Below, piece by piece: positions 36,011-49,545 of a stretch of DNA of 64,000 nt. The stretch covers positions 3,656,501 to 3,720,500 of the forward strand of contig NC_090794.1 in the NCBI RefSeq assembly GCF_040054535.1, written 5' to 3'. The notes under the pieces were generated by a model that worked only from the letters and a program-made list of their open reading frames with translations, did not search any database and had not been told where the DNA came from. The position numbers and the translations under genes are program-made. Every line of letters begins with the position of its first letter. The first letter of the stretch is position 1. The DNA comes from Antennarius striatus. Lineage: Eukaryota; Chordata; Actinopteri; Lophiiformes; Antennariidae.

Positions 36011-39000
36011 GTACAAGCTGCGACGTTTATTGTGCATGGCAGTCAATTCTGCTCCGGGTGCAAAAAAATAAAAGCATCTGCAGAAGGGGAAGTGGTTGTC
36101 TCTTAGGGACCTGTCCAAAATGAAGAAAACCACTGTCTGAATGTTGGCAGGGGTTACTCTGGATCGGTTTGCTGGGGTTTTATTTGTAGGATATTGGTTA
36201 ACCATCTCTTTAAAGCTTCATTTAGCTCCTGTCGCATTAATACCGTAGCAAATGGAGGAATGAAAAGCATCTAAAAATGTTTGCAGGGTAATCGAGCAGA
36301 GCAAAACACCCAGAATGCACATTTAACATGACATGAAGATAAAACCTCTCGTGCAGAGCTCTTGCACATCCCAAAACGTTCCAGCGATGTTTTAATGAAG
36401 ATAAAAGGTCCTCATCCTCTGCGACTGGAAGGTCGTGCTTCTCCAGCTGAGTGGAACAGTCTCCCTTTGAGATCCGGGCAGCTGACCAGGGTTTATTTGG
36501 GAGGAGGTTGACCTCGGCTGTCAGTCCGGGAGCATCCTCCACATCGGCCCTTTAATCTCTGAGGGCTACTAGTCAGCAGATCAGGGGTTATTAGGCAGCC
36601 TGCAGAGAGACCCCGGGGTAGCATTCATCGGCTGTTGATTAGCGGCAGCGTGCAGACGGGGGCAGGTAATGATGAGCGACCGTCTCCAAGAAGATTTAAT
36701 CAGCGACCTTTTAGCATTTGAAGACAGGAGAGTTGTCCGAGCCTGTTATTACACCTGAAGCTGAGGGATGTCGCCGATCACTGACATCTACCTCTGGTGT
36801 ATTCTAGATTTTTGGCACCTTTTCATGATTTCCTTTATCAAGCATAGAGCTTAAAGGAACACTAACGTTAATTCCCTTTATATCAAGGCGTTAATAAAAT
36901 ACACACCTGGTTATTTTTTCATCTTCATGCAAATCTGCAAGTTTGAAATGATCTCAAACCTCCCTCGCATGCAAAAACTTGAATGTATTAGACTTCCCTG
37001 CTGACAGTTGACAGCTTGTAGTAATCTCTACATCATGCATCCCAACAGATCCTGTTATTATCTGTCTATACATGGGTATTCTTTTTTTTCCCCCCCAAGT
37101 AAATTTCAGTGGAATTGGAGTTACGACATGCAGAACAAAACCAGAGCAGTCCAGGGCAGCTGCCTTATGCCAGACGTCTTTGTCTACAAGCGTCTCTTAC
37201 TTTGGAGGGATTTGGAGCAGAGGTTAATTTGGACTAGTCGTGGTCAGAGAGAGAGGACATGATGCTGCAAACCAGCAAAACCACATTTGTTCCACCGCAG
37301 GCTGCTCGTAATCAAATGCAATCTAATCCGAAGATTGTGCAAGTCCTGGGATGAGAAAAATAAAAAAAAAAGAAGAGCAGATTTTTCTTACGGCGTCGTT
37401 GTAAAAAATAAAAGAAAAAAAAGGTTGTGAACAAATACTATAAGACCATAGCTGAGATGACGCCACGTTTCTCAAGTATCTTCTCTCTACATCAACAAAT
37501 AACATGTCCTGTCATCTGCTGGTTAAACACACACACAGTGTCGGCTTCTGCTGAGCCACTACCCTCTTGTTAAAGGCCACATCAAGCCAGGGGGCAAAAT
37601 CCATAAAATATGTGGAAAGACACCGAGACGACTGGCAGACTGCTTGGTTTTGGGTGGTGTGCAGATACATTTACGCTTCTATTTTGAAAGGTTTGGCCGT
37701 GCCAGACGGGAATTTCTCTGGCAAGGAAAAAGTAATGGATGGAGACGCGTCAAGGAGGAAATAATGATGGGTAGAGACGCAGAGAGCTGGCTGTTGTTCG
37801 CTGTGGGCTTCAGTTTGTGTAGCTGTCATGCCACAAAGTCATGACAAAGTCAGGACCACCTCAGACAAACAGACCGTTGACCTTTGACCTTTGTCAGGTC
37901 TTTGATGTTCAACATAAATAAGCGGATGAATGATGCAGCCAATCAATGATGACCATATATTTATAGTGTTAATATAACATGGGAATAAAAACTTTATTCA
38001 TGTTTAGTCGTCACATCGCCCCCTATGGGCGATACGTGGAAGAACACTTTCATTTCAATTTGACCTCTGCTTTGCATTTTGACTTTGTGACTTCAGCTGA
38101 TGATATGAACGCATCCTTCATCCGTCACATTAAAGCGACGTGTCACGTGTCACAAAAAGCACATCAGCGGTCGACGTGAACCACATCCATTACGATCAGG
38201 CTTTAATTTAAAAATGCATCCAGCGTCAGCTTTTGGGAATTCCCGATGGATAATTAAACGTTTATCCATAATCTCCGTCGATGTTTTCTTCCTGCTGGCG
38301 ACATTTATATATATTGCGGTTTATGAAGTCACAGTCGCCCGCTGAGGGGACGGGTTGTGTGGCGAAGCCACGACATGGCAGCATCCAATTAATGGTTCCG
38401 ACCATAATGACGGGTCGGAATCCAAACGCTCATAGAAACACAACAAACAGAGGATATTTTTTTCACAAGTCTGACTTCCTCATGCATGAGCTGGATTTCT
38501 TGTTTGGAGGCTTTACAACCTGGCATCTTGTTTTTCTGGATTTTAAAATGAAAAACAAACAAACAAACAAGCACTTGTTTCTTGATACCCGTCTCTGAAA
38601 TGAAAATTAAGCCACCAAAACATGCAGGACCATCCTTCATTCATTCACTAAACACCTGTGTTCTGGTATATCCTGATGCATGGTTGGATTTTTCTTCCCA
38701 GAGCTGCATCAGTCAAAGAAAATGCAGAATTTCTGCTCTGGTGGATTGAAGATTGCATTTCTGGTCAAGTGCAAACTGAATTGTTGTTGAAAGGGCATGT
38801 AGGATCCAGCCAGCTGCTGAAAACAAACTAATTTTGTCTGTCAGATTCTTGGAGGAGCTGAAAGCATCTGCTTGAAATCAGCGGCCTATCGCCGAAGCTC
38901 CGAAAGCTCAGACTGGATTTGGAAAAAAAAAAAAAAAAAAAAAGAGGATGGTGGTTCTGCTCATGAGAAGCAAAAGCTCGATTTTAGCCAAGGTGGAGTT

Positions 39001-41592
39001 CAGGTCAGACCGGTGAATGCGTGTCAGAAGATCATCAAACTGTCCAGGAAAATACTGCTTGCTTCCATAGAAACATTTTATTCATAATCTTGGCGTCCAA
39101 AAAAAATTCCTATATTTATTATATTTCACTTTTCCTTCTTCATATGTTGTTTATGGAGCTGAAAGAATCAGAAACATTAAATGAGTGTTTTTTGTGGGGT
39201 TTTTTAATGTAGTTTCTAGAGTTTTATACAGAGTCACCGGAGTATGTAAGTTCTCTCTTCTTAATGATGATGATGATAATAACATTAGTAATAATGATTT
39301 CACACAACAAAACAAACTCACATTTGCCACACTTAACAAAACACAACTATTTAAATTCTGTGTGTGAATAAATAAAATAAATAAAAACATAATTTTTCCT
39401 AAAACAGCTCAGTTTGATCAAAAACAAAGTTTTACGGTAATTTTCTGTCTTGTTTTCCTGTAAAAATTATAGATCCAAGGAAGTTTTAAGTATAATGCCA
39501 ATATTCGTAAATGACTTTCATTCTGTAGCTTTTGACAGAAAAAGCTTGTAGCCTTGTGGATTTAACGTTTGTCTATTTACGGATGGGCCGTCAACACTTC
39601 AATGCGTGCGTCTGGACGTCTGGCTGCTGTTCGTATCGTTGATCCCCCTGGACTGAATGGGCTGGACAGCTGACAGATCAACCTTAATCTACCAGGGCTT
39701 CATTAAATGCTCAACGTCTAAATAATAACTGGATACGTCTTTGCTTCCACGTTGGCCAAGAAGCTTATCTTTACACCGACATGTGCTGGGCTTTAGTGAT
39801 CAAACGACAAATTGGAATCCCTTTGATGAGAGATGGAAAAATTTTACTGGCTATTACTTTAATTCTATGATTTTCACGTTACTGCAGGGATCCAAAAGGT
39901 CATCGGTATCAACGCTGTCCTTGGTGTAAATAATAAATCTGTTCCACATGAGTTCAGTAACTTAAATCTGAGGTTTGAAAATAGCTTCTGTTCCAATAAT
40001 ACGCACAGGAAGTAATTTTTTATTTGGAAAAGGATTTGACAAGATGTCCCAGGATTCCTTAGACTGTGTGCTTTATGTTTGACGTACTTTTAATGTGTGT
40101 GTCGGTGTGAGACGCTGGTTTTCTAACATCTAGTTGGAGTGAGTGTGTTTAGATTGTACAAGAAACTTCTTGGTTTGAACCTTTACACAACGGGACCTCG
40201 ACTTTTTGAGCCTTTGCATGTTTTAATGGCGACGTTGATGATTTAAATCACGTGTTTCTTCATCAATAGATCCACATCCCTGCTCCCAACCGGAGCCTCT
40301 AATCCAGGCTCTTGTAATCTGGTCAGTTGGTTTTAGGTGGATGACGCGACAGGCCTCCCTCTTTCAGCCACATTCAAACGCCAGACTGACCGATGAAGAC
40401 GAGCCCTGTCATTAACCCCTCGCCGTACCTCCACAATGCTAGGAATGGACTTTAATATTAAACGGCAGCGCTTCATCTGGGTTAAACAACGGGAAACGTG
40501 TCCTCGACCAATTTGCAACTGAGATAAATAAGCATTTAAAGTCATTTCAACATCTGGAAAGACTGAAAATAATTTCACAGTCCTCCTGATAAAAGTAAAA
40601 ATATAGTCCTCTGTTTGTTTTGGGAAGAAATTAAAATTAGGAATCCCAAATTCACCTAAGCTAAGCCCGTGCTGTATTGATTGTGGGTCCTGACAGTTGC
40701 TTTATACAGTATGAATAATATATAATGTGATCTTCTTGAATAAAGTTCTGTCTTTTTGTGACTTTAACTCTTCTTCTTTATCTCCATTAAACAGCTGTTG
40801 TCATTCTGCAGGTGTCGGGGGCGCTAATCCCATAAAATCATGAAACTCAGTCTTCATGTTTGGCTAAAACCCTGAAAAAAGTTTAATTTTTTTTAACATT
40901 ATGTTCATCTGTTTCCACGACGACGTCTGCAGATCCTTGCAGATTTCTCTGGACCCCCTTCCGTTTGTTCCTGTGTGGTCCTTCCCCAGCAGCCGTGACG
41001 CCGCAGCCCATCTCGGGTAACCCAGAGCACTTCTCATGCATTTGGGTTTGAAATTGTGACCTTCATGCTTGTGTGCTGCGTAATAAATGGTCCTGAGCTC
41101 ATGAAAATTCTGAACAGCGTGTGATTTAACAGAGACGTCGTACGATAATTCCTGGTTGGTTTGCGTCCTAAATAGACGTGGGGAGAGGATGGCATCTGGC
41201 GTATCTCAGAAACTTTGTGGGCGAGGAAGCGCTAGAAATTTAATGTGTCCCGCCTCGTTTTCACCGATGCATTTACAGTTTTAAGGAGGATCAGTTTGGA
41301 GCCTTCATGTTCCTTCATTGCTTTAAGTTATGAATTCCTACAAATAGGAAAATGCATGATTGAAATCTCACCAATGCAATAAGAGGAGTTGGAATTTGGA
41401 ACTCCATCAGGGAGACCTGGAGGAGGCACAGGGAGGAGGAGGAGGAGCCAATCAGGCACAGGTGAAAACAATGGAGGGAAAATGGAAGAAAGAAAACTAA
41501 ATCCGCAGGAAATAACATGGCCCAGAAGTAGGGCTTTCAAAATAAAACACCTAATGCTGTGGACTCAATTAACTTTTTTGCTTTGATTTTTT
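36011..41592. other. Gene-poor region, nothing firmly recognised
   Basis: If the exon at 35897 is real this is intron. 36560-36780 is a GC-balanced stretch of non-repetitive sequence that could be conserved. 38015-38032 holds a CTCF-like core on the minus strand within a near-palindrome. 38550-38570 is an AAAC tract and 38924-38943 a run of A. None of the open frames here has splice support. Confidence 0.4.
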
Positions 41593-41612
41593 GGGGGGGG
41601 GGGGGGGGGGGG
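41593..41612 (+). repeat. G20 homopolymer
   Basis: Twenty consecutive G. Such a run is able to form G-quadruplex structures and is prone to sequencing length error. No gene overlaps it. Confidence 0.9.
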
Positions 41613-44600
41613 CAAGAGAAGAAAATATAAAACGACTAGAAATTAAAGCCAACGTTTGTTTGACGATGCTGATTTTGTGTGCCTCGGATTTAGAGAGCTT
41701 TTGAAGCTTATTTATTATAAATAAATAGAGGAAAAATGGTTCCATGAGATGAAATCAATTTGGTTTGTGTGCCAGATAATTACAGCTGAACTTTATGATC
41801 ACCTGAGGTCACTTAGAGAGAAATAAACCAATAGAAATTTCCATTTTTAAAGTTATAAAGTCAACCCAGGAGGATCTGCATCCAGTAGATGAAAAAAAAA
41901 AAAATCCACACGAATGAGGAGCAGCTGAATTATTTTTTTTGCCAGCTCAGAATTCCTGTTTGAGGTACAGCAGAGTGTAATCCAGAGTGTTATGACCACC
42001 AGTTTAAATTATTCCAGTTTTCTCTGCGAGAAACCCCGTTTTTGTTGTTGGTTTGGAAGGACAGATACAAACACTACACACCCATGAGTTTCATGTCACG
42101 GAGAAGAATCCACAGCACAAACCAAATCAAATTATAGCACAGTAGTAGAATATTCAAAACACTGTTATAGATGGGAACAAGACAACCCAAAGTAATATTT
42201 GAATTATGAATTCAAACTTAAATTGGTAAGTCAATAAATTCTGCTATAGACGTTAACGATACTCAAATTCAAATATAGTAATTCATTATTCTTTATTTTT
42301 ACTATTTATTTTTTAAGTTATCCATTTAAAAGCCAATTTTGAACGCAATTCAACGCGTAGCTGTTGTTTAATTGTTAGTTTAGGTTCATTAGGTTGAGAC
42401 TGAAAACGATTTGTCACTTTACTTAATTTTACCTAATCATTAGAAGTCAACAGGCGACGCAGACCGTGGATTAAACTCTTTGCGATCGCGATGGCGAGAA
42501 AAAAATCTGGGTGACAATAACACACACGGACCAAATGGACTGAAAAAGTCACATTTTCCTCAATATAAAAATGCTGCCTGCTAATGTTAGACCTGCTGTG
42601 GCTAATATAGTGTGTTCTGTGTGCTTTAGCTGCACAGTTAGACTGTTTTGTGTGGTTTGGTGGTTTTAACAGTGAGTAAATACACCAGTCGCTAGTTTTT
42701 TCCTTTCCCCTGACAGTCAAAATAAGTGACAGCGCCTTGGTGAAGACACTGCAAGGCCACTTGACACTATGGAGTGTGTTTTTTTGCAAACTGCATGCTG
42801 TGTGTGTCTCTGTTTGAAGCGTGCCAGCTTCTGTCGTGAATCTTTCCAAAACACGTGACCAGCACAGAGCCGAACGCCCGGCCATGACTTCTCAAGGCGT
42901 ATGCAGGGTCGCTGCCCCTTTCCAATCCGTCCAAGGCCTTAAGTCAGCCTCTGGTCATCCGGGGAAGGGAGAGCAGGTGTGACGGGAACACTGAACACCA
43001 TTCAGAGGAGAAGGCCACAGGGCAAAGAGGAGCGAAGGATTTACGCCGTGTACGCATCTTTACTGTATGACAAGATTTACAACCGAGCCCCACGCAAATT
43101 TAGAAACAGGGGAGTCGTCACCTGTTAACGGGACGGTCAGATGTTTACCGAGTAGGTCGGTGTTTTTACGGGGAGGTCAGACCTGAATGAGCAGCAGGTT
43201 GATTCGTAACTTCACCCTTATTGTTGGGTGATTTTGTAAAGACATTTTATTGGAATAATTTGCAATTTTACAAGCTAATTCTGCGCATGCATTTGCAGTA
43301 CTTTCTGATGATTCTACAAACACACTCTTTACTTAAATGCCACATTTCACACGACCTGAAAATTCATTTGTGTTCCACTTTAAGAAATACCAGTTTCCCT
43401 TTTCTGCTTCTTTTCCCGTCATTTTTTGTGTAACAGTGAGGCTGTTATAAGAAAAAAAAAAAAAAGGATAATTCGATCCGCCGGTCAGTTTATTTTCCCG
43501 CTGATGTGGACATCAACCAAAAATGAAACAAAACATCTCAACCATCCTCTCTGAGGTCCGCTAGATTGTGTTAAAGTCTAAACCGAACGCCGTGAGCGAT
43601 AGCGTTTGTGTCGGTTGTTTGGGACTCGAGGAGACCGACGTGGCTGCTTCTCAAGTTTCCCAAATGGTTGTTTATGGTTGGTGCTGCTGTGTTTACTTGA
43701 GATCTAACAAAGGTTAAACACATTTCCCCCAGACGGTTCTTTGGTTTGCGTTTGTTGGAGTGAACAGCTGTACGTTAATCTGTCCTGTTTAAACTTCTGT
43801 TTTGGCTCACGAGCGCCAGCGGAGTTCACCGTGTCACGATTTCTCCTGAGGATGGTTTGCACAGTTACAGCTGTGATTTTTATTCTCTGCCACCCACAGA
43901 AAATACACTAGAGAAGAAATATCAGTTTAGATTTTTTAGTTTAAATTAAACTGGGGCAGAATTGTGTGCAAAGCAGGTATTTACAGTATTTAAGTATACT
44001 GTCTTCTCTTGTCCCTATTTCTTTAAATAGAGGAATAGTCTTGCCTCGGATGAGTTCCGTCTGTCGTATCTGACAAAAGGTCAACTTGGTTCTCCTTTTT
44101 GGACCAACTTAGAAGTGAGGATACCATTATCTGTGCCTCCGAGGGAGCAAAGAAAAGGAAATACCAAGATTCCACAAAAAAATCTAATCTTTTTCAGACG
44201 AGCAGCAGAGTGCTGCAGCTTATTAAGTACTTTGTGTGCCCCTTTGTAGTCGAGTATCATCTGCATTTCCAGTTTCCTCTGAGAGAAACATGCTGAGGTG
44301 AACATTATCCAGCGCAGGTATGAACCGTCTTCCCTGTTTGATGCTTTTACACTGAGCAGGCTTGACTTTTTTACAAGTCATACCAAAGCAGGAACATATG
44401 GATTTATCTGGTTACAATCATGCCTATTATACTTTTTATTTCCATTTAATTCCATTTTAATAGGAAAAAAATGGACCTCTCCAGAAATGCCTCTCTGGTG
44501 CCATAAAGACTGGGAAACTTGTAAACTTGAGGGCCAGGAGTTCATAGGAAAGTATGCAGTAAAGGGAGCCTTCATAACAGGCGAGAGGTGGATTGAACGA

Positions 44601-45244
44601 GGGCCAAACTGATGCAGGGAGGACAGGGGACCAGGCATGAGGACTAGGGTAACCAGGCTACCAGACTCCAGGATGGGGTGGTTGCTAAATTTAGAGAGGC
44701 TAACTAAAAATCTGTAGAAAGTTATCATTTACTTTCCTTTCTTTTGGAAGGTTGAGCTGTGAAATACCCTTTACTAAGAGGAGAAGTTGATATAACTACG
44801 ATGCAGAGCCGTTAGTTCAACAACAACATGGTTTGGCCGACCTCTCAGAAACTTTTACAAGAGCTCCGACTGACTTTCTGTGTTACCAGCGTGGACACGG
44901 AGAAACTGACAGCAGCTGCTCATGGCTGGTTAGCTCTAACTACCGGCTGCCTGCTCCTGCCTGGCTAAGCTGTGGACAGTCGCGCCCACACCCTCGGCCA
45001 CACAGCGTATTGGCACAGGGCTACGCCCCACGCAGCGGCTGAACTTTGCAGTCACCAGCTGCAGTTTTGAAAATCTGCAGGGGCGGAGGAAGCTAGAAAA
45101 CACTCCAACATCGATGTAATATGGGATAAAGGTTTGGGTGGATGGCAGGCGGATCCGTTATAGGTCTACCTGTAAGCATTTGGAGGAACTGATGACCTGT
45201 CCAGGGCTTAACGCGCCTGGTTTCAGGTGTATGAACAACTCAAC
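41613..45244. other. Gene-poor region
   Basis: No exon supported. AT-rich, with A runs (41891 and 43450-43464) and a slightly GC-richer segment at 44830-45080 without splice-bounded coding content. The 150-codon minus-strand frame at 42433-42885 was considered and rejected. Confidence 0.4.
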
Positions 45245-45775
45245 ATTTGTACTGCCTGTGTTGTACTGCCTTTATTGTCCTGCCTGTGTTGTACTACCTG
45301 TTGTACTCTCTGTGTTGTACCGCCTGTGTTGTCCTGCCTGTGTTGTACTACCTGTTGTACTGCCTGTGTTGTACTCCCTGTGTTGTCCTGCCTGTGTTGT
45401 ACTACCTGTTGTACTGCCTGTGTTGTACTCCCTGTGTTGTCCTGCCTGTGTTGTACTACCTGTTGTACTGTCTGTGTTGTACCGCCTGTGTTTTACTACC
45501 TGTTGTACTGTCTGTGTTGTACTACCTGTTGTACTGCCTGTGTTGTCCTGCCTGTGTTGTACTGCCTTTGTTGTACTTCCTGTTGTCCTGCCTGTGTTGT
45601 ACTCCCTGTGTTGTACTGCCTGTGTTTTACTGCCTTTGTTGTACTACCTGTTGTACTGTCTGTGTTGTACTGCCTGTGTTGTCCTGCCTGTGTTGTACTC
45701 CCTGTGTTGCACTGTATGTGTTGTACTACCTGTTGTATTGTCTGTGTTGTACTGCCTGTTGTACTGCCTGTTTAC
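45245..45775 (+). repeat. Minisatellite of 14/12-bp units with a 54-bp higher-order period
   Basis: Variants of CTGCCTGTGTTGTA (14 bp) and CTACCTGTTGTA (12 bp) are repeated for about 530 bp. A 14+14+14+12 = 54 bp block recurs exactly at 45361-45414 and 45415-45468. The unit contains no TGA, TAA or TAG in any plus-strand phase, so all three forward frames stay open for over 200 codons. These are not genes. Confidence 0.95.
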
Positions 45776-45829
45776 CGTGGGTCAGAGAGGATTGTAATTT
45801 CATCTGTGCTGTATGTCGTGCATATATTT

Positions 45830-45868
45830 CACACTTGACAATAAAGCTGACTTTGACTTTGACAGGAA
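45830..45868 (+). mobile_element. Retroposon-like 3' tail
   Basis: CACTTGACAATAAAGCTGAC followed by TTTGACTTTGACAG resembles the 3' end of an abundant fish LINE/SINE tail (aataaagttgactttgacttt). Only a short end is visible, immediately after the minisatellite, which may have expanded within or next to the insertion. Confidence 0.45.
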
Positions 45869-48578
45869 CAACCTCTCGTAACTAATTGTGTTGGTAGGTT
45901 GAGGACTACCTGTACTTCATTCCTGTCAATCGTGGGGCATAAATTATTCTACGTTCGTTTCTCTCCTTATAAAACACAGTTTCTCTTTCCACCCTGGTCT
46001 CCTGTGTCGCAGTGGAGTAAATCCACAACCAGGCCACAACAGGCAGCTCCATCATCAAGTTGTCCGTAAGCCTCCAAAGATGCCTCTGCCTTTGTGGTCA
46101 ACGTTTTCTTCTGTGTTTGGCTTCCCTGATAAGCCGACAGAGTCGACCTGACCAAATTAGTTGTCTGGGGTTTGTTTGGGTTTTGAATTGCTGCTGTGGT
46201 GTAAATCAGCAAGGAACTGGCAGCCAATGAGACGGACAGAAGCCACATTAAAGGACAGGGGGGGTGGTGGTTTCTCTGCCGCCAAACACATTAATTGCTC
46301 AGCCGCTTCCTATTGTTTTGCCTCTGGGACCGGAGTAACCGCAGCTGCAGACTTTATCCCAGCATCTACAGCCAGAGACTTGGTTATAATTCTTCTCACT
46401 GTCTGCCCCCTGCTGATTTCTAGTGTTTTAATGTGTTAAGACTGCAATGTAGGTCGTATACCATGGAGACTTCTGCATGCGCCAAAGTAAAGGATAATAA
46501 TTACACTGATACTCACCATGCACGGTGCACACAAACTATAAATCCACCGTTTGGATCATGCAAACATAGAAGCGGCAATGCCAGGGAGCGTGCATACGAA
46601 GTTTACGTTATGTATGGAGAATAAATGCGGCTGCTTCACCCTTGAAATGATAAAGTCGAGGCACAGACAGGGAGCCGGGATGTCTGAGTAGACGTACTTT
46701 TAGTCAAAGGGAAAATCTCGACACGTGCAGAAACAGGTCACCCCACGGGTCAAAGTGTCTGAGTGAGGAAAGTTGTTGGAAACACGCTAAATAGAAACAA
46801 GGAAGAGAAACCGTGGCTTTCTGGACACCCCTCCCTCCCACTGGAGATATTTTTACGACGCTCCCAAGGCTATAATCGCGGTTTCTTAACTATGTCTGTG
46901 GTATTGTTGGATGGAAGTGTTTATCTGAACCCCACGGAGGAGTGACAGGAATAGCCAGAGGCAGTATAACATGAAACAGCCCTCTGCTGGCCGAGCTCGA
47001 CTTGGACTCGGCTATTTTGGTTCAGGAACCTCTGCGCTCGTTTTAGAGCCTTACGAACCGACCCTGTCATTAATCGAAGGATCAAAACCGCTTTACAATG
47101 AAAACTGGCGATTACAGTTCCGACTGCATTAAAAATGGCATCAGAAACCTTTGCTGCTTCGTTGGTGATGAGTTGTTGATTTTCGTCACAGCTGCTTTTT
47201 TTTTTTTTTTTTTAATCTTAATTTTTTTTTTTTCGGAAAACATGCTGACTAAACATTTGTCATTTAGACAAAGTTGACTAACATGCCGAGATTCAGTTGT
47301 CCTTTTTGTCAGCTGATTTAAAATTTTACTTGTTTAAAAAAAATTTCAAAAATTGTCTTTGGTGTTATGTCTTGGGATTAATACCGATGTAAACATTTTG
47401 TTTGTGTCTGTGCACAGGGAATACTGTTTGCTCCGTACCTTGACTCAAAAAGCAGTATACAGCATACATTTCTCAAAACGTAAAATTAGATAAATAAATA
47501 ATTAAATAATCAAACGACGACACATACTGTAAATGGAATCTGTATAAAAATGCAAATTATTTCACAAACTTTCATTTCTGAAATCTACAATTATGAGGAT
47601 ATGAGGAATAAAAATGCTATAATATAGATTTTTTTTTAAATTTTGTGTGCACTCTTACACAATTCTGCCAACGTTGGTTGTTGACTAAGTATAAAGACTG
47701 AATCGATCAAGTGAAGAATGATTTATTCTCTGTCTAATTCTCTATCCTGTAAATGTTTTTCACCCATCAACATCAGTGGATTAAAGTCTGGTCCGTTGAT
47801 CAAATTCCTTCCCTTGTTTTGATTTTCTGCAACTATTTTTGAGTCCTTGTCTGAACTTCATTGTGTTGCGATATCAGCTCACCCCCGCGTCCCCCCTCTT
47901 TATCCAAACACAGTCCATAGGGGTCCCCCATGAGAGGCAGTCATCCCCGCCTTGAGAAGCACTAAGCTCAGTGACACGGCTGTCAAACAAAATCTCTGCG
48001 CTTCCCTAAGTCCAGGTTGCCAGGGGTGAACATCAGGAATGTCGCCGAGTGACAAAGGACTGATTTCTCCATATGCTGACATTTGTGAGTTTTCGTGTTT
48101 TGTGTGGGAATTCTCTGAATTGAGGTTGGTTTGAACACCACAAAGGGTCCCGAAGGTCCTCTTTCACACGTCGTACACAAAGGATGTTGTGGAAACGTGA
48201 AATATTTGTCTCAATTTGACAAACTGGAGAAAGTGGCTGGATGACAGTTCTGGTTTTGTTTTCGTTCGACCGCTCTTTCTCTTTTTTTTTTATTAAAGTA
48301 ATGATGGAAGGATATCACAAAAAAGGATGCTAAAAACAAATATGTTAATTTCAGCCCTGTGTTTACAACGGATAACAGAGGATACTGTCAATACAGTAGG
48401 AGAAGTTTTGATATAATAATGAAATGATATCTTATAATAAGTAAAATCAATCATTTACATAAATAAAACATCTCAAGCAAGCACAGATAATCGGATTCAG
48501 AAAACAATATTCCATAAATATTACCATTCTCCTATTGGTTTTTTTATTTTTTATTGTTGTCTGTTGATTTAGTTTAGT
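45869..48578. other. Non-coding, nothing recognised
   Basis: Contains T runs at 47199-47215 and 47223-47233 and otherwise ordinary sequence. No exon or repeat family could be supported. Confidence 0.45.
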
Positions 48579-49225
48579 TTACAAAATGTTAAAATTAAAT
48601 ATGTGGTTTGGGTTGAAAGAACTTTTTTCAGTGATGTTTTGTACTTTCTGTTTTCTTTCAAACCTGTGGGGCTTTCGGAAACACAATATTTGCTGCAATG
48701 GGACATTTTTGAGACGGGACCTTGGAAAAAGGGCTTCTCGAAAGACGGTAACGATGGCACCAGAAATACACTGGTATGCATGAAGTCCTCCCATTAAATC
48801 CTGACAAGTCTGATCTGGATGAGACATGGTGATATTAATGATTTGTTCTAAATGAACATCACAATTTGTCAACGTTGGAAAAGGCTCTGAACTGCAGACG
48901 TTTGCTTTATATAACAGAACTGAAGCTCCAAAAGTCTTTGCACTGGAAGGCACTCCTGTTCCCTCTGTAAGAGACACACCGTCCTTGTTTACAGGTACAT
49001 TTAATTTGTCTCTTTGTTTAGATGAATAATGTTTGCATGTTGCAGGAACCCAGTCTGATGTATTAGTGTTACCACAGTAGCTAATCGTTTTGATCCCGTA
49101 TTTAATCCTCACCGTGTTTTGGGACTTCCTGCTAAGGCGATGTAGACTGTAATTACCCTGCAGAACTGTGAGGCTGTGCACTGGAGCGATGTAAACCACT
49201 TTTGGCCGAGCTCTGCTTTGATCTT
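48579..49225 (-). pseudogene. Unexplained 206-codon open frame, possible exon or relic
   Basis: On the minus strand a frame with no stop runs from a TAA at 49226-49224 to a TAA at 48581-48579, in AT-rich DNA where this length is unlikely by chance. Counting from the GTG at 49199-49197 gives 206 codons. The content looks protein-like: mixed composition, 8 Cys, potential N-glycosylation sites (NYS, NTS, NIT) and no simple repeats. The first in-frame ATG is about 125 codons in, leaving only about 80 codons, so it would have to be an internal or terminal exon, or a decayed gene or transposon piece. No convincing acceptor is seen at its 5' end. I do not recognise the protein. Confidence 0.25.
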
Positions 49226-49545
49226 ATCCTTTGATACGACACGTACAAGCAGCAATTAGGTGTTTGCTTATTTCTTTTGTCAGAATAAGTTCCTTGTGCG
49301 AGTGCTGCCTGAAACAAAGGCCCTAATCCACCTACAAAGAGGTTTGTCTGTCAGACTAGCAAAAAAAATATTTTAAAAATCCCCATCAGGGATTTGGATT
49401 CATACGTAAGATTAATAGATGGTATTGTGCTAAGCTTTAACATGAACAGAAATATATATAGTAATAATATATAATAAAATCTTGGTCATGGCAATAAAAA
49501 TCATGACATTATGCAAAATTATCTTTTTTAATGGGTTTTTTTCTT
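49226..49545. other. AT-rich spacer
   Basis: No gene or repeat recognised; poly-A/T-rich near 49360-49480. Confidence 0.4.

Noticed and set aside
35606-36106. A continuous 166-codon plus-strand frame
   Set aside because: It includes the T-rich acceptor tract (Phe runs) and reads through the donor; only the central 114 nt is a credible exon.
38850-39087. Acceptor-like CTGTCAG followed by an open plus-strand frame
   Set aside because: The frame runs into a 20-base A tract (Lys run) and has no donor; chance is more likely.
42433-42885. 150-codon minus-strand open frame
   Set aside because: Begins with ATG but has no recognisable domain, no splice support and low-complexity parts; kept only as a weak possibility.
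45138-45885. Three overlapping plus-strand open frames of 203-219 codons, Cys/Val/Leu-rich
   Set aside because: All come from the minisatellite, which lacks stop triplets in every plus-strand phase; no start context, splice sites or protein-like variety.
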